A stretch of DNA of 64,000 nt, taken from the NCBI RefSeq assembly GCF_003046795.1, contig NZ_PZKN01000012.1, positions 1 to 64,000 on the forward strand, written 5' to 3'. The first letter of the stretch is position 1. Each line of letters opens with the position of its first letter. Positions 35,584 through 44,253 of this stretch are shown here, piece by piece. The DNA comes from Desulfonatronum sp. SC1 (lineage in GTDB: Bacteria; Desulfobacterota; Desulfovibrionia; Desulfovibrionales; Desulfonatronaceae). Below the pieces are notes generated by a model. That model saw only the letters and a program-made list of their open reading frames with translations. It searched no databases and was not told where the DNA came from. Made by a program: the position numbers and the translations under genes.

Positions 35584-36813
35584 CTACACTGCTTCCTGAT
35601 ACTTGGCTCGAATAGCCTCAATGACGTCCAGAATAGACAGAAAAGCGCTCACGACCTCGGGATCGAACTGTTGGCCGGATTCCTTGCGGATCACGTCCAG
35701 GGCCATACCAATAGTCCAGGGCTCCTTGTAAGCTCTTTTGGAAATCAAGGCGTCGAACACGTCGGCCAGGGCCACGATGCGGGCTTGCAGGGGAATGTCC
35801 TCCCCCGCCATGGTTCCCACGGTCATGGCGTCTACGTCTTCGATGTTGGACACGCGGCCTGGATAGCCCTTGCCGTCGAAGCGCTGATGGTGGTTCAGGG
35901 CGATCTCCCGGGCCATGACGTCCATCTCCGAAACGGCGTTGCGAAACAGATGCGCCCCGTACAGGGTGTGGCGCTTCATGACCTCGTACTCTTCGCTGGT
36001 CAGCTTGCCGGGCTTCTTGAGAATGACGTCCGAGATGCCCACCTTGCCCACGTCGTGCAGCATGGCGGTCATCCGGATCAGATCCTTGCGCCGCTTGATC
36101 TCCGAGGCATCCAGGCCGCTTTCCTGGGCCATGCGGTGATAGATTTCCGCGGAATACGCCCCCACCCGCTGCACATGCGGCCCGGTTTCCGCCGGGTCGC
36201 GTAGCTCGGACATGCGGATTGTCCGCAGGATCAGTTCGTTGGTGGTCATGCCGTTTTCGATGCAGGCCGAGGCGTGATTCGCCAGCAGGCTGACACAGGC
36301 GACGGCCTCCTCGGGAAACGACACGGCCTTGTCGTCCTGGTCCAGGGAATTGATGAGTTGGAGCACCGCGCAGACACGGCCTTGAAAATTGATCAGAGGC
36401 AGGGAGAGAACAGACTTTGTGCGGTAGCCGCTCTGCTTGTCCAGAGCAGGATTGAATTTGAAGGAATACGAGGGAGGCAGGGCATAGACGTCGTCCAGAC
36501 GCAAAGTCTCGGAGTGTTTGGCCGTATACCCGGCAATTGAAAAATCATCGATAGGCACTGAAGCGTCGAGATAGAGATGCTTGTTGATCCCGTGCGCACT
36601 GAACAGAAAGTCGTTGTGCACAATGCTGAAGACGAGACGGTCTTCCTTGACCAGAAGGATTGAGCCGGCTTCCGCATTGCAGATTTCGCGAGCCTCGAGA
36701 AGAATGCGATCCAATATGGCATCCGCTCCGCGCAATTCCCGCAGCTTCTGAAATACTGCCAAAACACGCGAAATGCCCTCATGCAACGAAGAGGTGTCGA
36801 CTATCGACTTCAT
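35584..36813 (-). CDS. GAF and HD-GYP domain protein, cyclic-di-GMP phosphodiesterase
   Basis: A 409-residue signalling protein starting MKSIVDTSSLHEG, with GAGGT ahead of the ATG; a TTG seven codons earlier is weaker. Residues about 25-195 are a GAF sensor domain (ICNAEAGSILLVKEDRL, LSLPLINFQGRVCAVLQLIN). The C-terminal half is HD-GYP: TAMLHDVGKVGISDVIL has the metal-binding HD, and NHHQRFDGKGYPG contains the GYP signature. It should hydrolyse cyclic di-GMP in response to a small ligand or redox cue. No membrane segment is present. Neighbours give no hint of the pathway. Confidence 0.88.
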   Translation of the reverse strand: MKSIVDTSSLHEGISRVLAVFQKLRELRGADAILDRILLEAREICNAEAGSILLVKEDRLVFSIVHNDFLFSAHGINKHLYLDASVPIDDFSIAGYTAKHSETLRLDDVYALPPSYSFKFNPALDKQSGYRTKSVLSLPLINFQGRVCAVLQLINSLDQDDKAVSFPEEAVACVSLLANHASACIENGMTTNELILRTIRMSELRDPAETGPHVQRVGAYSAEIYHRMAQESGLDASEIKRRKDLIRMTAMLHDVGKVGISDVILKKPGKLTSEEYEVMKRHTLYGAHLFRNAVSEMDVMAREIALNHHQRFDGKGYPGRVSNIEDVDAMTVGTMAGEDIPLQARIVALADVFDALISKRAYKEPWTIGMALDVIRKESGQQFDPEVVSAFLSILDVIEAIRAKYQEAV

Positions 36814-36907
36814 GAACAACCTCGTTGTCTTCAATTTGTCGAAAAGAACCCATCACCGCGTCACTCACTACCCACATCAAACTCGAATTAAAACCATTCG
36901 CCCCTAT

Positions 36908-38320
36908 TCACCGCTGCTTGCGCATGGCGAAGCGCTGCCAGTTCCAGAACTGATAAACGTAGGCCACGCAGAGGGCTTGGACGGCCATGGACAGGAACAT
37001 GGCCAGCCAGATCCCGGTGGCCTGGGCGAAGATCAGATGGCCCAGGACGAAGGCCAGAGGAATGCGCACCAGCCAGGCCGAGCCGCCCATAATCAGGGAT
37101 TGGTAGATTGTCGCCCCTGCCCCGGTGAGCGCCCCGCCCAGAATCATGGAAATCAGTAAAAAAGGCATGGCCGCGAGGTTGTAGCGCAGGTAGTTCACCG
37201 CCTCGTCCCGAACCTCCGGATCCGGGGCGACGAAAGCGGCGATGGGCTCCAGGAATTGCCAGAGGACCACGGTCAGCAGGCAGATCACCAGCAGCCCCTG
37301 GCCCAGAATCCGATAGCCCATGCGCTTGGCTTCCTCGGGCTTCCTGGCGCCAAGATAGTGTCCCACCAGAATCCCGGCCGTGAAATTGAAAGCGAACCCG
37401 GGCAGGAACATCAACGATTCCACGCGCATCCCGGCGCTCATCCCGGCCAGGGCCACCACGCTGCCCTCTGGCAGACTGGCGGTGATGGAAAACAAGGTGA
37501 TGTAGGCCGAATGCCAGACCAACTGCATCACCCCGGCTGGCCAAGCCACCCGGAACAAGTAGGGAAAGGCGCACCGAATCCATTTCCAGGGGGCGAAGCT
37601 TCTTCGAACCAGAAGCTTCCTGCGCCGAAGAATCCAGACATTGAACAGCCCCCCGGCCAGGACCGAACCAAAGGTGCTCCAGGCCAGCCCCTTGTACCCC
37701 AGATTCGGGAACCCGAACATCCCCAGCCCCAGAGCGAAATCCCCGAAAGTGTTCAGCCCGGCCACCAGCATCATGCAATACAGCGGATAAAGGACCAGTT
37801 GCTGAGCCCGCAGGATGGCATTGCCGATGATGAACAGATAGTAGGCGGGCAGGACCAGCAGATAGACGCTGAGCAGATAGGTCATGATCGGCAGCATGCT
37901 TTCCGGGGTCTGCAATATCCGGACCAGGGAGCCCTGAAAGGCATAGCCGAAAACCAGGAGGGCCGCACCGAAGACCGCAGCGGTTTGCAGGCTAAGGCCC
38001 ACGTAGCGCTGGACCCGATGGATCAGGCCCGCGCCGTAGGACTGGCTGATGGCGGCAACGGTCCCGTTGCTTACGGCGATGGCCACCACCAAAAAGATGA
38101 AAAAGGACTGGCTGACCATGCCCATACTGGCCTGTACGTCCCGGCTGATCCGCCCGGCCACCCAGACATCGACAAAGCCGATCAGGAAGTGAAACAACAT
38201 CATCACCACCTGGGGCCAGGCCAGCCGCCAGATGGCCTTGGTGGGCGAGGCGGAGGGATCGAAGTTGATCTTTTTCTGAGGGGGCGGAGGGACCGTTCCA
38301 CCCTTGGGATGGTTCAGCAA
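36908..38320 (-). CDS. MATE family efflux transporter
   Basis: About 470 residues with twelve hydrophobic helices. The first half begins RLAWPQVVMMLFHFLIGFVDVWVAGRIS and the second repeats the fold with RVAWPAGVMQLVWHSAYITLF, the two-lobe pattern of MATE drug/sodium antiporters. The only start upstream of the first helix is a TTG at 38318-38320, inside the end of the thioesterase gene, without a clear ribosome-binding site, so the exact N-terminus is uncertain. It overlaps the previous gene by seven bases and is probably co-transcribed with it. Substrate is not known. Confidence 0.85.
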   Translation of the reverse strand: MLNHPKGGTVPPPPQKKINFDPSASPTKAIWRLAWPQVVMMLFHFLIGFVDVWVAGRISRDVQASMGMVSQSFFIFLVVAIAVSNGTVAAISQSYGAGLIHRVQRYVGLSLQTAAVFGAALLVFGYAFQGSLVRILQTPESMLPIMTYLLSVYLLVLPAYYLFIIGNAILRAQQLVLYPLYCMMLVAGLNTFGDFALGLGMFGFPNLGYKGLAWSTFGSVLAGGLFNVWILRRRKLLVRRSFAPWKWIRCAFPYLFRVAWPAGVMQLVWHSAYITLFSITASLPEGSVVALAGMSAGMRVESLMFLPGFAFNFTAGILVGHYLGARKPEEAKRMGYRILGQGLLVICLLTVVLWQFLEPIAAFVAPDPEVRDEAVNYLRYNLAAMPFLLISMILGGALTGAGATIYQSLIMGGSAWLVRIPLAFVLGHLIFAQATGIWLAMFLSMAVQALCVAYVYQFWNWQRFAMRKQR

Positions 38321-38715
38321 GGAAGCGGTTCCTTCTTCCGGTAAGCCAGCCCCTGGAACGAGGCGACCAGGTTGGCGGACTCATCACGGACCTCCACCAT
38401 ATAACTGGCCATCCTCCCCCCCTGGGTCAGCTCCCTGGCCACGGCGGTCAGAACGCCGGAGGACACGGGCCTGTGATAATGGATGCTCACCTGCACCCCC
38501 AGGGCCACGTTGCCGTGGGAGTTGCAGGCCGCGGCAAAGGCCAAGTCCGCCAGGGTGAACAAGATTCCGCCATGGGCCATGCCCAGACTGTTGGTATGCT
38601 CATCAGCTAGGGTCATCCTGGCCGTGGCCGTCCCCGGCCCGATGTCCACGATCTCGATGCCCAAAAACCGAGCCAACCGATCATTGGCATTGATATACCC
38701 CTTGACCTTCTCCAT
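38314..38715 (-). CDS. PaaI-type hotdog thioesterase
   Basis: A 133-residue protein starting MEKVKGYINANDRLARFLG, with GGGAGGT upstream of the ATG at 38713-38715. The hotdog fold signature is HTNSLGMAHGGILFTLADLAFAAA, where the HGG and the aspartate in the following helix bind and hydrolyse acyl-CoA in PaaI-like proteins. A house-cleaning or phenylacetate-related thioesterase is likely, in keeping with the two PaaK-like genes elsewhere in the window. It overlaps the MATE gene. Confidence 0.85.
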   Translation of the reverse strand: MEKVKGYINANDRLARFLGIEIVDIGPGTATARMTLADEHTNSLGMAHGGILFTLADLAFAAACNSHGNVALGVQVSIHYHRPVSSGVLTAVARELTQGGRMASYMVEVRDESANLVASFQGLAYRKKEPLPC

Positions 38716-38781
38716 GACATCAACCTCCCGTCTTTTCACTCCACCTTCAACCCTCAGGTCTCAGGTTTCAGCCCTCACAAC

Positions 38782-39393
38782 CTACACCATCTTCAACACC
38801 ACGAACCCACCTATCAGCAAAACCGTGAACAATACCGCCAACAAGTTAAAATACTTGTCGATGAACGTGGTGATCTGTGCGCCAAAGCGCCAGATCAGCC
38901 AAGCCACCAGGAAGAATCGGGCCGAGCGGCCCACCAGGGAGGCCAGGATGAAGGGGACCAGGGAGATGTCGAAAGCGCCCCCGGCGATGGTGAACACCTT
39001 GTAGGGCAAGGGCGTGAACCCGGCGGTAAAAATGATCCAAAAATTCCAGGTCTCGAACAAACCCTGGACCATGGCGAACTTCTCCACCGTGAACCCCGGA
39101 ACGGTGTTGAAGAAGAATTGAGCCAGAGCGGTAAAATCACCGCTGAGTGTCCACCAGGAATAGTGGCCGATGGCGTACCCCAACAACGCCCCGCTGACCG
39201 AAGCAACGGAACAGACCGCGGCGAACCGGAACGCCTTGGCCCGGGCTCCGAGGATCAAGGCGATCAGCAAGGGATCCGGAGGAATGGGAAAAAACGAGGA
39301 TTCGAAAAACGCCAACACGAAAAGAGCCGCTGCCCCATACGGAGTCGCGGCCCAACTCAGCACCCAGTCATACAATCTACGGACAATATTCAC
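38782..39393 (-). CDS. YqaA-like DedA-family membrane protein
   Basis: A 203-residue membrane protein. ALFVLAFFESSFFPIPPDPLLIALILGA is the characteristic first helix and amphipathic loop of the YqaA branch of the DedA/SNARE-associated family, and GFTPLPYKVFTIAGGAF is the second conserved element. Members are thought to move or scramble lipids; the exact role here is unknown. The start is a GTG after a purine-poor leader containing GGGGGT. It stands 66 bases upstream of the thioesterase gene on the same strand. Confidence 0.85.
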   Translation of the reverse strand: MNIVRRLYDWVLSWAATPYGAAALFVLAFFESSFFPIPPDPLLIALILGARAKAFRFAAVCSVASVSGALLGYAIGHYSWWTLSGDFTALAQFFFNTVPGFTVEKFAMVQGLFETWNFWIIFTAGFTPLPYKVFTIAGGAFDISLVPFILASLVGRSARFFLVAWLIWRFGAQITTFIDKYFNLLAVLFTVLLIGGFVVLKMV

Positions 39394-39528
39394 GGCGGCC
39401 TACCCCCCAAGCCCATGCCCGACCTGCATGGCGCGTACTGTTTTGGTTACATGTGAAAAACGGATATTACAAAGCCAAAAACGGCTGTCCGTCAAGCTGG
39501 AAAAATGCTCAGACGCCTCGGGATCAGG

Positions 39529-39629
39529 TCGAAATCGAAATCAGGATCGAAATTGAAATCGACACCAAAAAAAGTCGCCCCGACACCCTATGATCAATTA
39601 CTTTTTCCCAACTACAACTTCAATTACGT
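39529..39629. repeat. Inverted 6-bp-period repeat, locus 1
   Basis: The left arm (39529-39564) is six hexamers, TCGAAA twice, TCAGGA, TCGAAA, TTGAAA and TCGACA. The right arm (39606-39629) is four hexamers in reverse complement form: TCCCAA, CTACAA, CTTCAA, TTACGT. About 40 bases lie between. Similar elements occur at 47,983 and 52,444. It lies between the YqaA gene and the end of the cardiolipin synthase gene. Confidence 0.65.
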
Positions 39630-39639
39630 GAACGGGACT

Positions 39640-41073
39640 TCACAACAACGGACTGAATACCTTGGCGATGGATTCCAGGAGGCGGCGGGGAAAAGGGCGG
39701 CGGTTCCAGGTTTGGGGGGCGACTTTTTCGGATCGGGAGCGGTATTGGCTTTGCAGTTGACGGACCGTGTACAGGAACTCCTGGTCAAAAAGAAAGAGGA
39801 CCACTTCCAGGTTCAGGTAAAACGAACGGATGTCGAAATTAGCCGAGCCAATCATGGCCATGGAGTCGTCCACACGCAGCAGTTTGGCATGCAGCATCCC
39901 GTCGTCAAACAAAAAAATGTTCGCGCCGTGCTCCAGCAAGACGCCGCAATAGTGGTAACTGGCAAGGTCCACCATGGGGTGGTCGCTACGTCGGGGCAGG
40001 ATCAGATCCACCACCACTCCGCGCCCCACGGCCAGGCGGAGCGCGGTAAGCATTCCCTCGTTGGGGATGAAGTAGGGGGACGTGATCACCACCTTGCGCT
40101 GGGCCGAATGGATGGCCTGGATCAGCAAATCCTGGAACCCCTCGGTGGGCAGATCCGGGCCGGTGGGGACGATTTGCAGCGCCACTTCGCCCTCTTCCAG
40201 GACCGGCGGATAGAGCGACGCGCAGTCAAGAGCGTCGCCGGTCTCCTGGTACCAGTCTTCAACAAATACGGACTGCAATTGGCGCGTGCTGGGGCCGACA
40301 ATCCGGACCATCACGTCGTGCCAAGCTCCAGCCTTGCGATGGCCGAAGACCGGCTCCACGATATTCTGGGACCCAGTATAGGCGATACTGCCATCGATCA
40401 CCGCCAGCTTGCGATGGTTGCGAATGTCCAGCCGGGCCAGGCGCATCCGGAGCGGATTGGCCGTCAATCCCGCCACCACCTGGACCCCGCTCTCCTGAAG
40501 CGTTGCCCCCAAACCGTTGAACATGCCCCTGGACCCGACCATATCCGACAACAATCGACAGCGCACGCCGCGCTTCGCCGCCCGGATCAGTGCCTCGCCG
40601 ACCTTCCGGCCCATGGCGTCGTCGCGAAAGATGTAAAACAGCAAGTGGACATGCTCCCGGGCTTGGTCGATATCCGCGACCAGACGCCGAACCACGTCGT
40701 CGATGTCCGCCAACAGATCTACCCGGTTTCCTCCCAGAAGCGGCAGCCCGCCGTGGCGCTCGGCCAGTTGGATCAAAATCTCATGATCCCGCCGGACTCG
40801 AACGTCGTCCACCTCGGGGAGGACGGCATGATGGCGGTGGATAACGTCAAAAGACTTGTGCCGCTTCATGCGCTTGCGGACCCGCAAAAAGCCAAGGCTT
40901 TGCTCGCCCAAAAGCACGTAGGCGATCAGACCCAGCCAGGGCATAACGAAGATCACCGCCAGCCAGGCCAGGCACGTCGCGGCGTTGCGTTGACGCATGG
41001 CCACCACCGGGATCATGGTCAACCGCACGACCCAACCGCTGATATCCAACGCGAGGGACAACCAAAACAACAT
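39640..41073 (-). CDS. cls: Cardiolipin synthase
   Basis: A 477-residue phospholipase D superfamily enzyme joining two phosphatidylglycerols. Two N-terminal membrane helices precede two HKD motifs: IRNHRKLAVIDGSIAYTGSQ and LHAKLLRVDDSMAMIGSANF. The start MLFWLSLALDISG at 41071-41073 has GAGGTGG upstream; a TTG further up is less likely. It is transcribed away from the broken chemoreceptor gene. Confidence 0.93.
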   Translation of the reverse strand: MLFWLSLALDISGWVVRLTMIPVVAMRQRNAATCLAWLAVIFVMPWLGLIAYVLLGEQSLGFLRVRKRMKRHKSFDVIHRHHAVLPEVDDVRVRRDHEILIQLAERHGGLPLLGGNRVDLLADIDDVVRRLVADIDQAREHVHLLFYIFRDDAMGRKVGEALIRAAKRGVRCRLLSDMVGSRGMFNGLGATLQESGVQVVAGLTANPLRMRLARLDIRNHRKLAVIDGSIAYTGSQNIVEPVFGHRKAGAWHDVMVRIVGPSTRQLQSVFVEDWYQETGDALDCASLYPPVLEEGEVALQIVPTGPDLPTEGFQDLLIQAIHSAQRKVVITSPYFIPNEGMLTALRLAVGRGVVVDLILPRRSDHPMVDLASYHYCGVLLEHGANIFLFDDGMLHAKLLRVDDSMAMIGSANFDIRSFYLNLEVVLFLFDQEFLYTVRQLQSQYRSRSEKVAPQTWNRRPFPRRLLESIAKVFSPLL

Positions 41074-41320
41074 CGTAGACCACCTCAAACCGTTTCGTGA
41101 GCCCAATTTGGCGTTTATCGCAACTCAAAGCGGATGTCAGTAAACACTTTCAAGCGAAAAAGACTTGCATGCGTGAAGTCATCATGCAAGATATTCACGC
41201 CGAAAAGAACAAAGTGCCACATCCTGAGCAACAACGGGTGAACTATTTTCGCTCACGGTCGATAACGGATAACTAAACCGGTGTCCCTGGGTCATCAACA
41301 GCAAGCGAGGAGGAAGGACA

Positions 41321-42928
41321 ATGAAAAATATCCGTCTTGGCGTGAAGCTCGTCGGCGGGTTTACCGTCGTAGCGCTGATCGTCTTCATCGTGGGGGCGTT
41401 CGGGTGGTGGGAAGCCCGCAATCTCTCCGGACACATTGAAGGGGTCGGAAGCGTACGGTTGTCCAGCGCGGAGGCGTTGTTAAACATTGAAAAGGAGTTG
41501 GTGACTCTGAGCGTGACCCAAGGGACCATGCTTATTCCAGGGCTGAGCGCTGAAGACACCAAACGGCAATTTGAAGGATTTAGTCAAGCGCGTTCAAGGT
41601 ATGCCCGATACGTTGAAGTATATGAGGCTTTACCGGCCACGGACGAGGAATCAACCTAATGGCGGCAATTGACTGCCGTTGTTGCTACATGGCGTGATGC
41701 TAACAATATATTCTGGGAAATGGCGCGTGAACTGCAAGCTTTCGGCATCAACAATCCGACGGAACTGTGAGCAAATCTAGAACAATTTCGTGGTGATCAC
41801 CATGCCCTCGTGGGCCAAATTTACACCCTGATCACCCGTGGAGAACAGTTCGAAGGCGGGGGCAACCCCGAGGCCTGCAATTTCGGACGCTGGTTTGCAG
41901 GATTCAGGACCGAAAACCCCAGGCTGTTGGATATTTTGAGGCGAATGCCTACCTCTCACAACCCTTTCCATGCCTCCATCAGCAGGATAAAAACAGCGAT
42001 ATCGGACGAGAACAGCGAGGCCGCCAACCGGATACTGCTCCAAGAAACCTTGCCCATGGCCGAGGAGACCTTCACCCGGTTCGATGAACTGCTGGCCGTG
42101 GCGAATGAAATCGAAGCATTGTATAATGACATGACCCGACATGCCATTGTCACTGTTGTTGAGTATCAAGGACAAGTCGAAAGGCTGATGCGCGAAGTAT
42201 TGGAACTCAACCAACTTTACGCCGCTGAAGCCGTTTCTGAAGCCGAAACTGATGCGGCGATGGCCCAGACAGTGGCCATCGCCGGGGTCGTCATCGGCGT
42301 AATCCTGGCCATGGCCCTAGGCATCATCCTGACCAAGGCCATCACCGGCCCGGTCAGCCAGGGCGTTCACTTCTCCGAGGATCTCTCCGAAGGCGACTTG
42401 GACGCTCGCCTGGACGTGGACCAAAAAGACGAAATCGGCGTGCTGGGCAAGGCCATGCAAGAGATGCAAGCCAAACTCCGGGAGATCGTGAGAGAGGTCA
42501 AGGCAGCCTCGGAAAACGTGGCCTCGGGCGGTGAGCAGCTTTCCGCATCTTCGGAGCAGATGTCCCAGGGGGCCACGGAACAAGCGGCCTCAGTGGAAGA
42601 AGTCTCCTCTAGCATGGAAGAGATGACCGCGAACATTAAGCAGAACGCGGACAACGCGGCCCAGACCGAGAAGATCGCCCTGCAGGCGGCCAAGGACGCC
42701 CAGGACGGCGGCCAGGCCGTGAGCCAGACCGTCTCGGCCATGAAGCAGATCGCGGAGAAGATTTCCATCATTGAGGAGATTGCCCGTCAAACCAATCTAC
42801 TTTCCCTGAACGCGGCCATTGAGGCTGCCCGGGCAGGAGACGCGGGCAAGGGCTTCGCCGTGGTGGCCGCGGAGGTGCGCAAGCTGGCCGAGCGCAGCGG
42901 CAGCGCGGCCACGCAAGCCCGCCCCTAA
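41321..42928 (+). pseudogene. Methyl-accepting chemotaxis protein, degraded
   Basis: The frame begins after AGGAGGAAGGACA with a membrane helix and runs 112 codons to an in-frame TAA at 41657-41659. The same frame continues with clear chemoreceptor sequence (WRQLTAVVATWRDANN), a TGA at 41768-41770, and then 386 more codons. This later part holds a likely CZB zinc-binding region ([32 protein letters not shown]), a second membrane helix, a HAMP domain, and the conserved hairpin [20 protein letters not shown]. The end is cut off at [13 protein letters not shown], missing the second methylation region. Two stops in one frame plus 3' loss mean a pseudogene. Confidence 0.88.
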
Positions 42929-43938
42929 AATCCCCGAATTATCCGCGAATCCACCTCGCGAACCGAGGCCGTGCCGGTCAGGACCATGCACTGGGTCAGC
43001 TCCTGGCGAATTTTTTCCAGGTATTGCGCCGCCCCTTCCTTACCACCGCCGAGCACGGCCACGGAAAAGGGCCGCCCAATCATCACCGCATCCGCGCCCA
43101 AGGCCAGCATCCGCAAGACATCCGCGCCGGAGCGCACTCCCCCGTCGGCCAGTACGGCGATCTGGCCGCGAACGGCATCGGCCACCTCTCGCAACACCCT
43201 GGCCGTGCCCGGGGTTCCGTCCAGGACCCGTCCGCCATGATTGGAAACCACGATTCCAGCGGCTCCGGCATCCACGCACAGCTTGGCCTCGTCCGAGGTC
43301 ATCACCCCTTTGACCACGAACTTGGCCTTGGTCCGTCGGATTACTTCCGCCAGCTCGGAGACCGGCTTGGGAGCCACGGGGCGACCCATCTTGCGCAGCG
43401 TGACCAACCCGGCGGCGTCCACGTCCACCCCCACCACCTCGGCCCCGGCGTCCAGGGCCTTGTCCAGCTTTGTGAACAGTTCCTGATCTTCCCAGGGCTT
43501 GATGAACGGGATAGCCTTGCCGTTAAGGGCCTTGACCGCGGCGAACCCGCTTTCATGAATGAAGTCCGGCACGCCGTCCCCGGTGCAGCCCACGGTCCCG
43601 GCCTCCACGCAGGCCGTCAGTTTGGCCAGGATATACTCATCCTCAGGCATGCCTCCGCCCATGTTGAAGGAAACCCCGCCGATGGGCGCGGCCAGCACGG
43701 GCAGGGACAGATCAAACCCCAGCAGCGAAACGGACAGATCTGGAACAACCACGTCGTGCAAGCAACGCATGTTGAACTGGACTTCCGCCAAGGCCCGGAC
43801 ATTGTCCTGAAAAGACGAGCCCGTTCCCAGACCGCCCATCCCAGGCACCTCGCCGGCGCAAACCCGGCCGTCGCATACCGGACAGACCCGGCAGTATCCC
43901 TTCATCAGCGACCGCGCTTTAGCATGTATTTCCTTCAT
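42925..43938 (-). CDS. FMN-dependent alpha-hydroxy-acid dehydrogenase
   Basis: A 337-residue TIM-barrel flavoprotein of the lactate/glycolate oxidase family, probably oxidising a 2-hydroxy acid such as L-lactate. [40 protein letters not shown] with the catalytic His, and [20 protein letters not shown] are the conserved elements. The N-terminus has [21 protein letters not shown], a cysteine pattern absent from plant and yeast enzymes. AAGGAGG precedes the ATG. Its stop overlaps the stop of the degraded chemoreceptor gene on the other strand. Confidence 0.85.
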   Translation of the reverse strand: MKEIHAKARSLMKGYCRVCPVCDGRVCAGEVPGMGGLGTGSSFQDNVRALAEVQFNMRCLHDVVVPDLSVSLLGFDLSLPVLAAPIGGVSFNMGGGMPEDEYILAKLTACVEAGTVGCTGDGVPDFIHESGFAAVKALNGKAIPFIKPWEDQELFTKLDKALDAGAEVVGVDVDAAGLVTLRKMGRPVAPKPVSELAEVIRRTKAKFVVKGVMTSDEAKLCVDAGAAGIVVSNHGGRVLDGTPGTARVLREVADAVRGQIAVLADGGVRSGADVLRMLALGADAVMIGRPFSVAVLGGGKEGAAQYLEKIRQELTQCMVLTGTASVREVDSRIIRGF

Positions 43939-44200
43939 AACGTCCTCCTTGCAATCACGAGTTTGATTTGTTTTACGAGTCCGCTTTCCGGCATAGCAAC
44001 AATCTTCACTTCAGGGCAACGCACCTAGAACCACCTGTTTTTATTTCATATTGCCGAGCACGACATCCATCCACCAGAATTCAACGCGACTTCTGAGACG
44101 CGTTCTCCGGCTCATATGGCAATCAACGGACACGCGTCTTCAACTTGCGCCTGCCTGAAAACCGCGCTGGTTTCAACTTCTCGCGATCCACACCAACGTC
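43939..44200. other. Intergenic spacer, no gene
   Basis: Nothing recognisable apart from the promoter region expected for the hydroxy-acid dehydrogenase gene on the minus strand. It ends at the hairpin behind lon. Confidence 0.5.
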
Positions 44201-44228
44201 AAAAGGCCGCCCAGAGGCGGCCTTTTTT
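44201..44228 (-). terminator. Rho-independent terminator of lon
   Basis: AAAAGGCCGCC and GGCGGCCTTTTTT form a perfect stem around CAGA. The minus-strand side has a run of T after it (TTTTGAC), and the plus-strand side has six, so the element can stop transcription in both directions. It lies 26 bases beyond the lon stop. Confidence 0.8.
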
Positions 44229-44253
44229 CAGTTTGGAACACCCTTTCTTCGGG

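Noticed and set aside
41768-41770. TGA in the chemoreceptor as a selenocysteine codon
   Set aside because: The same frame also has a TAA and a lost 3' end, and chemoreceptors are not selenoproteins; decay is the simpler explanation.
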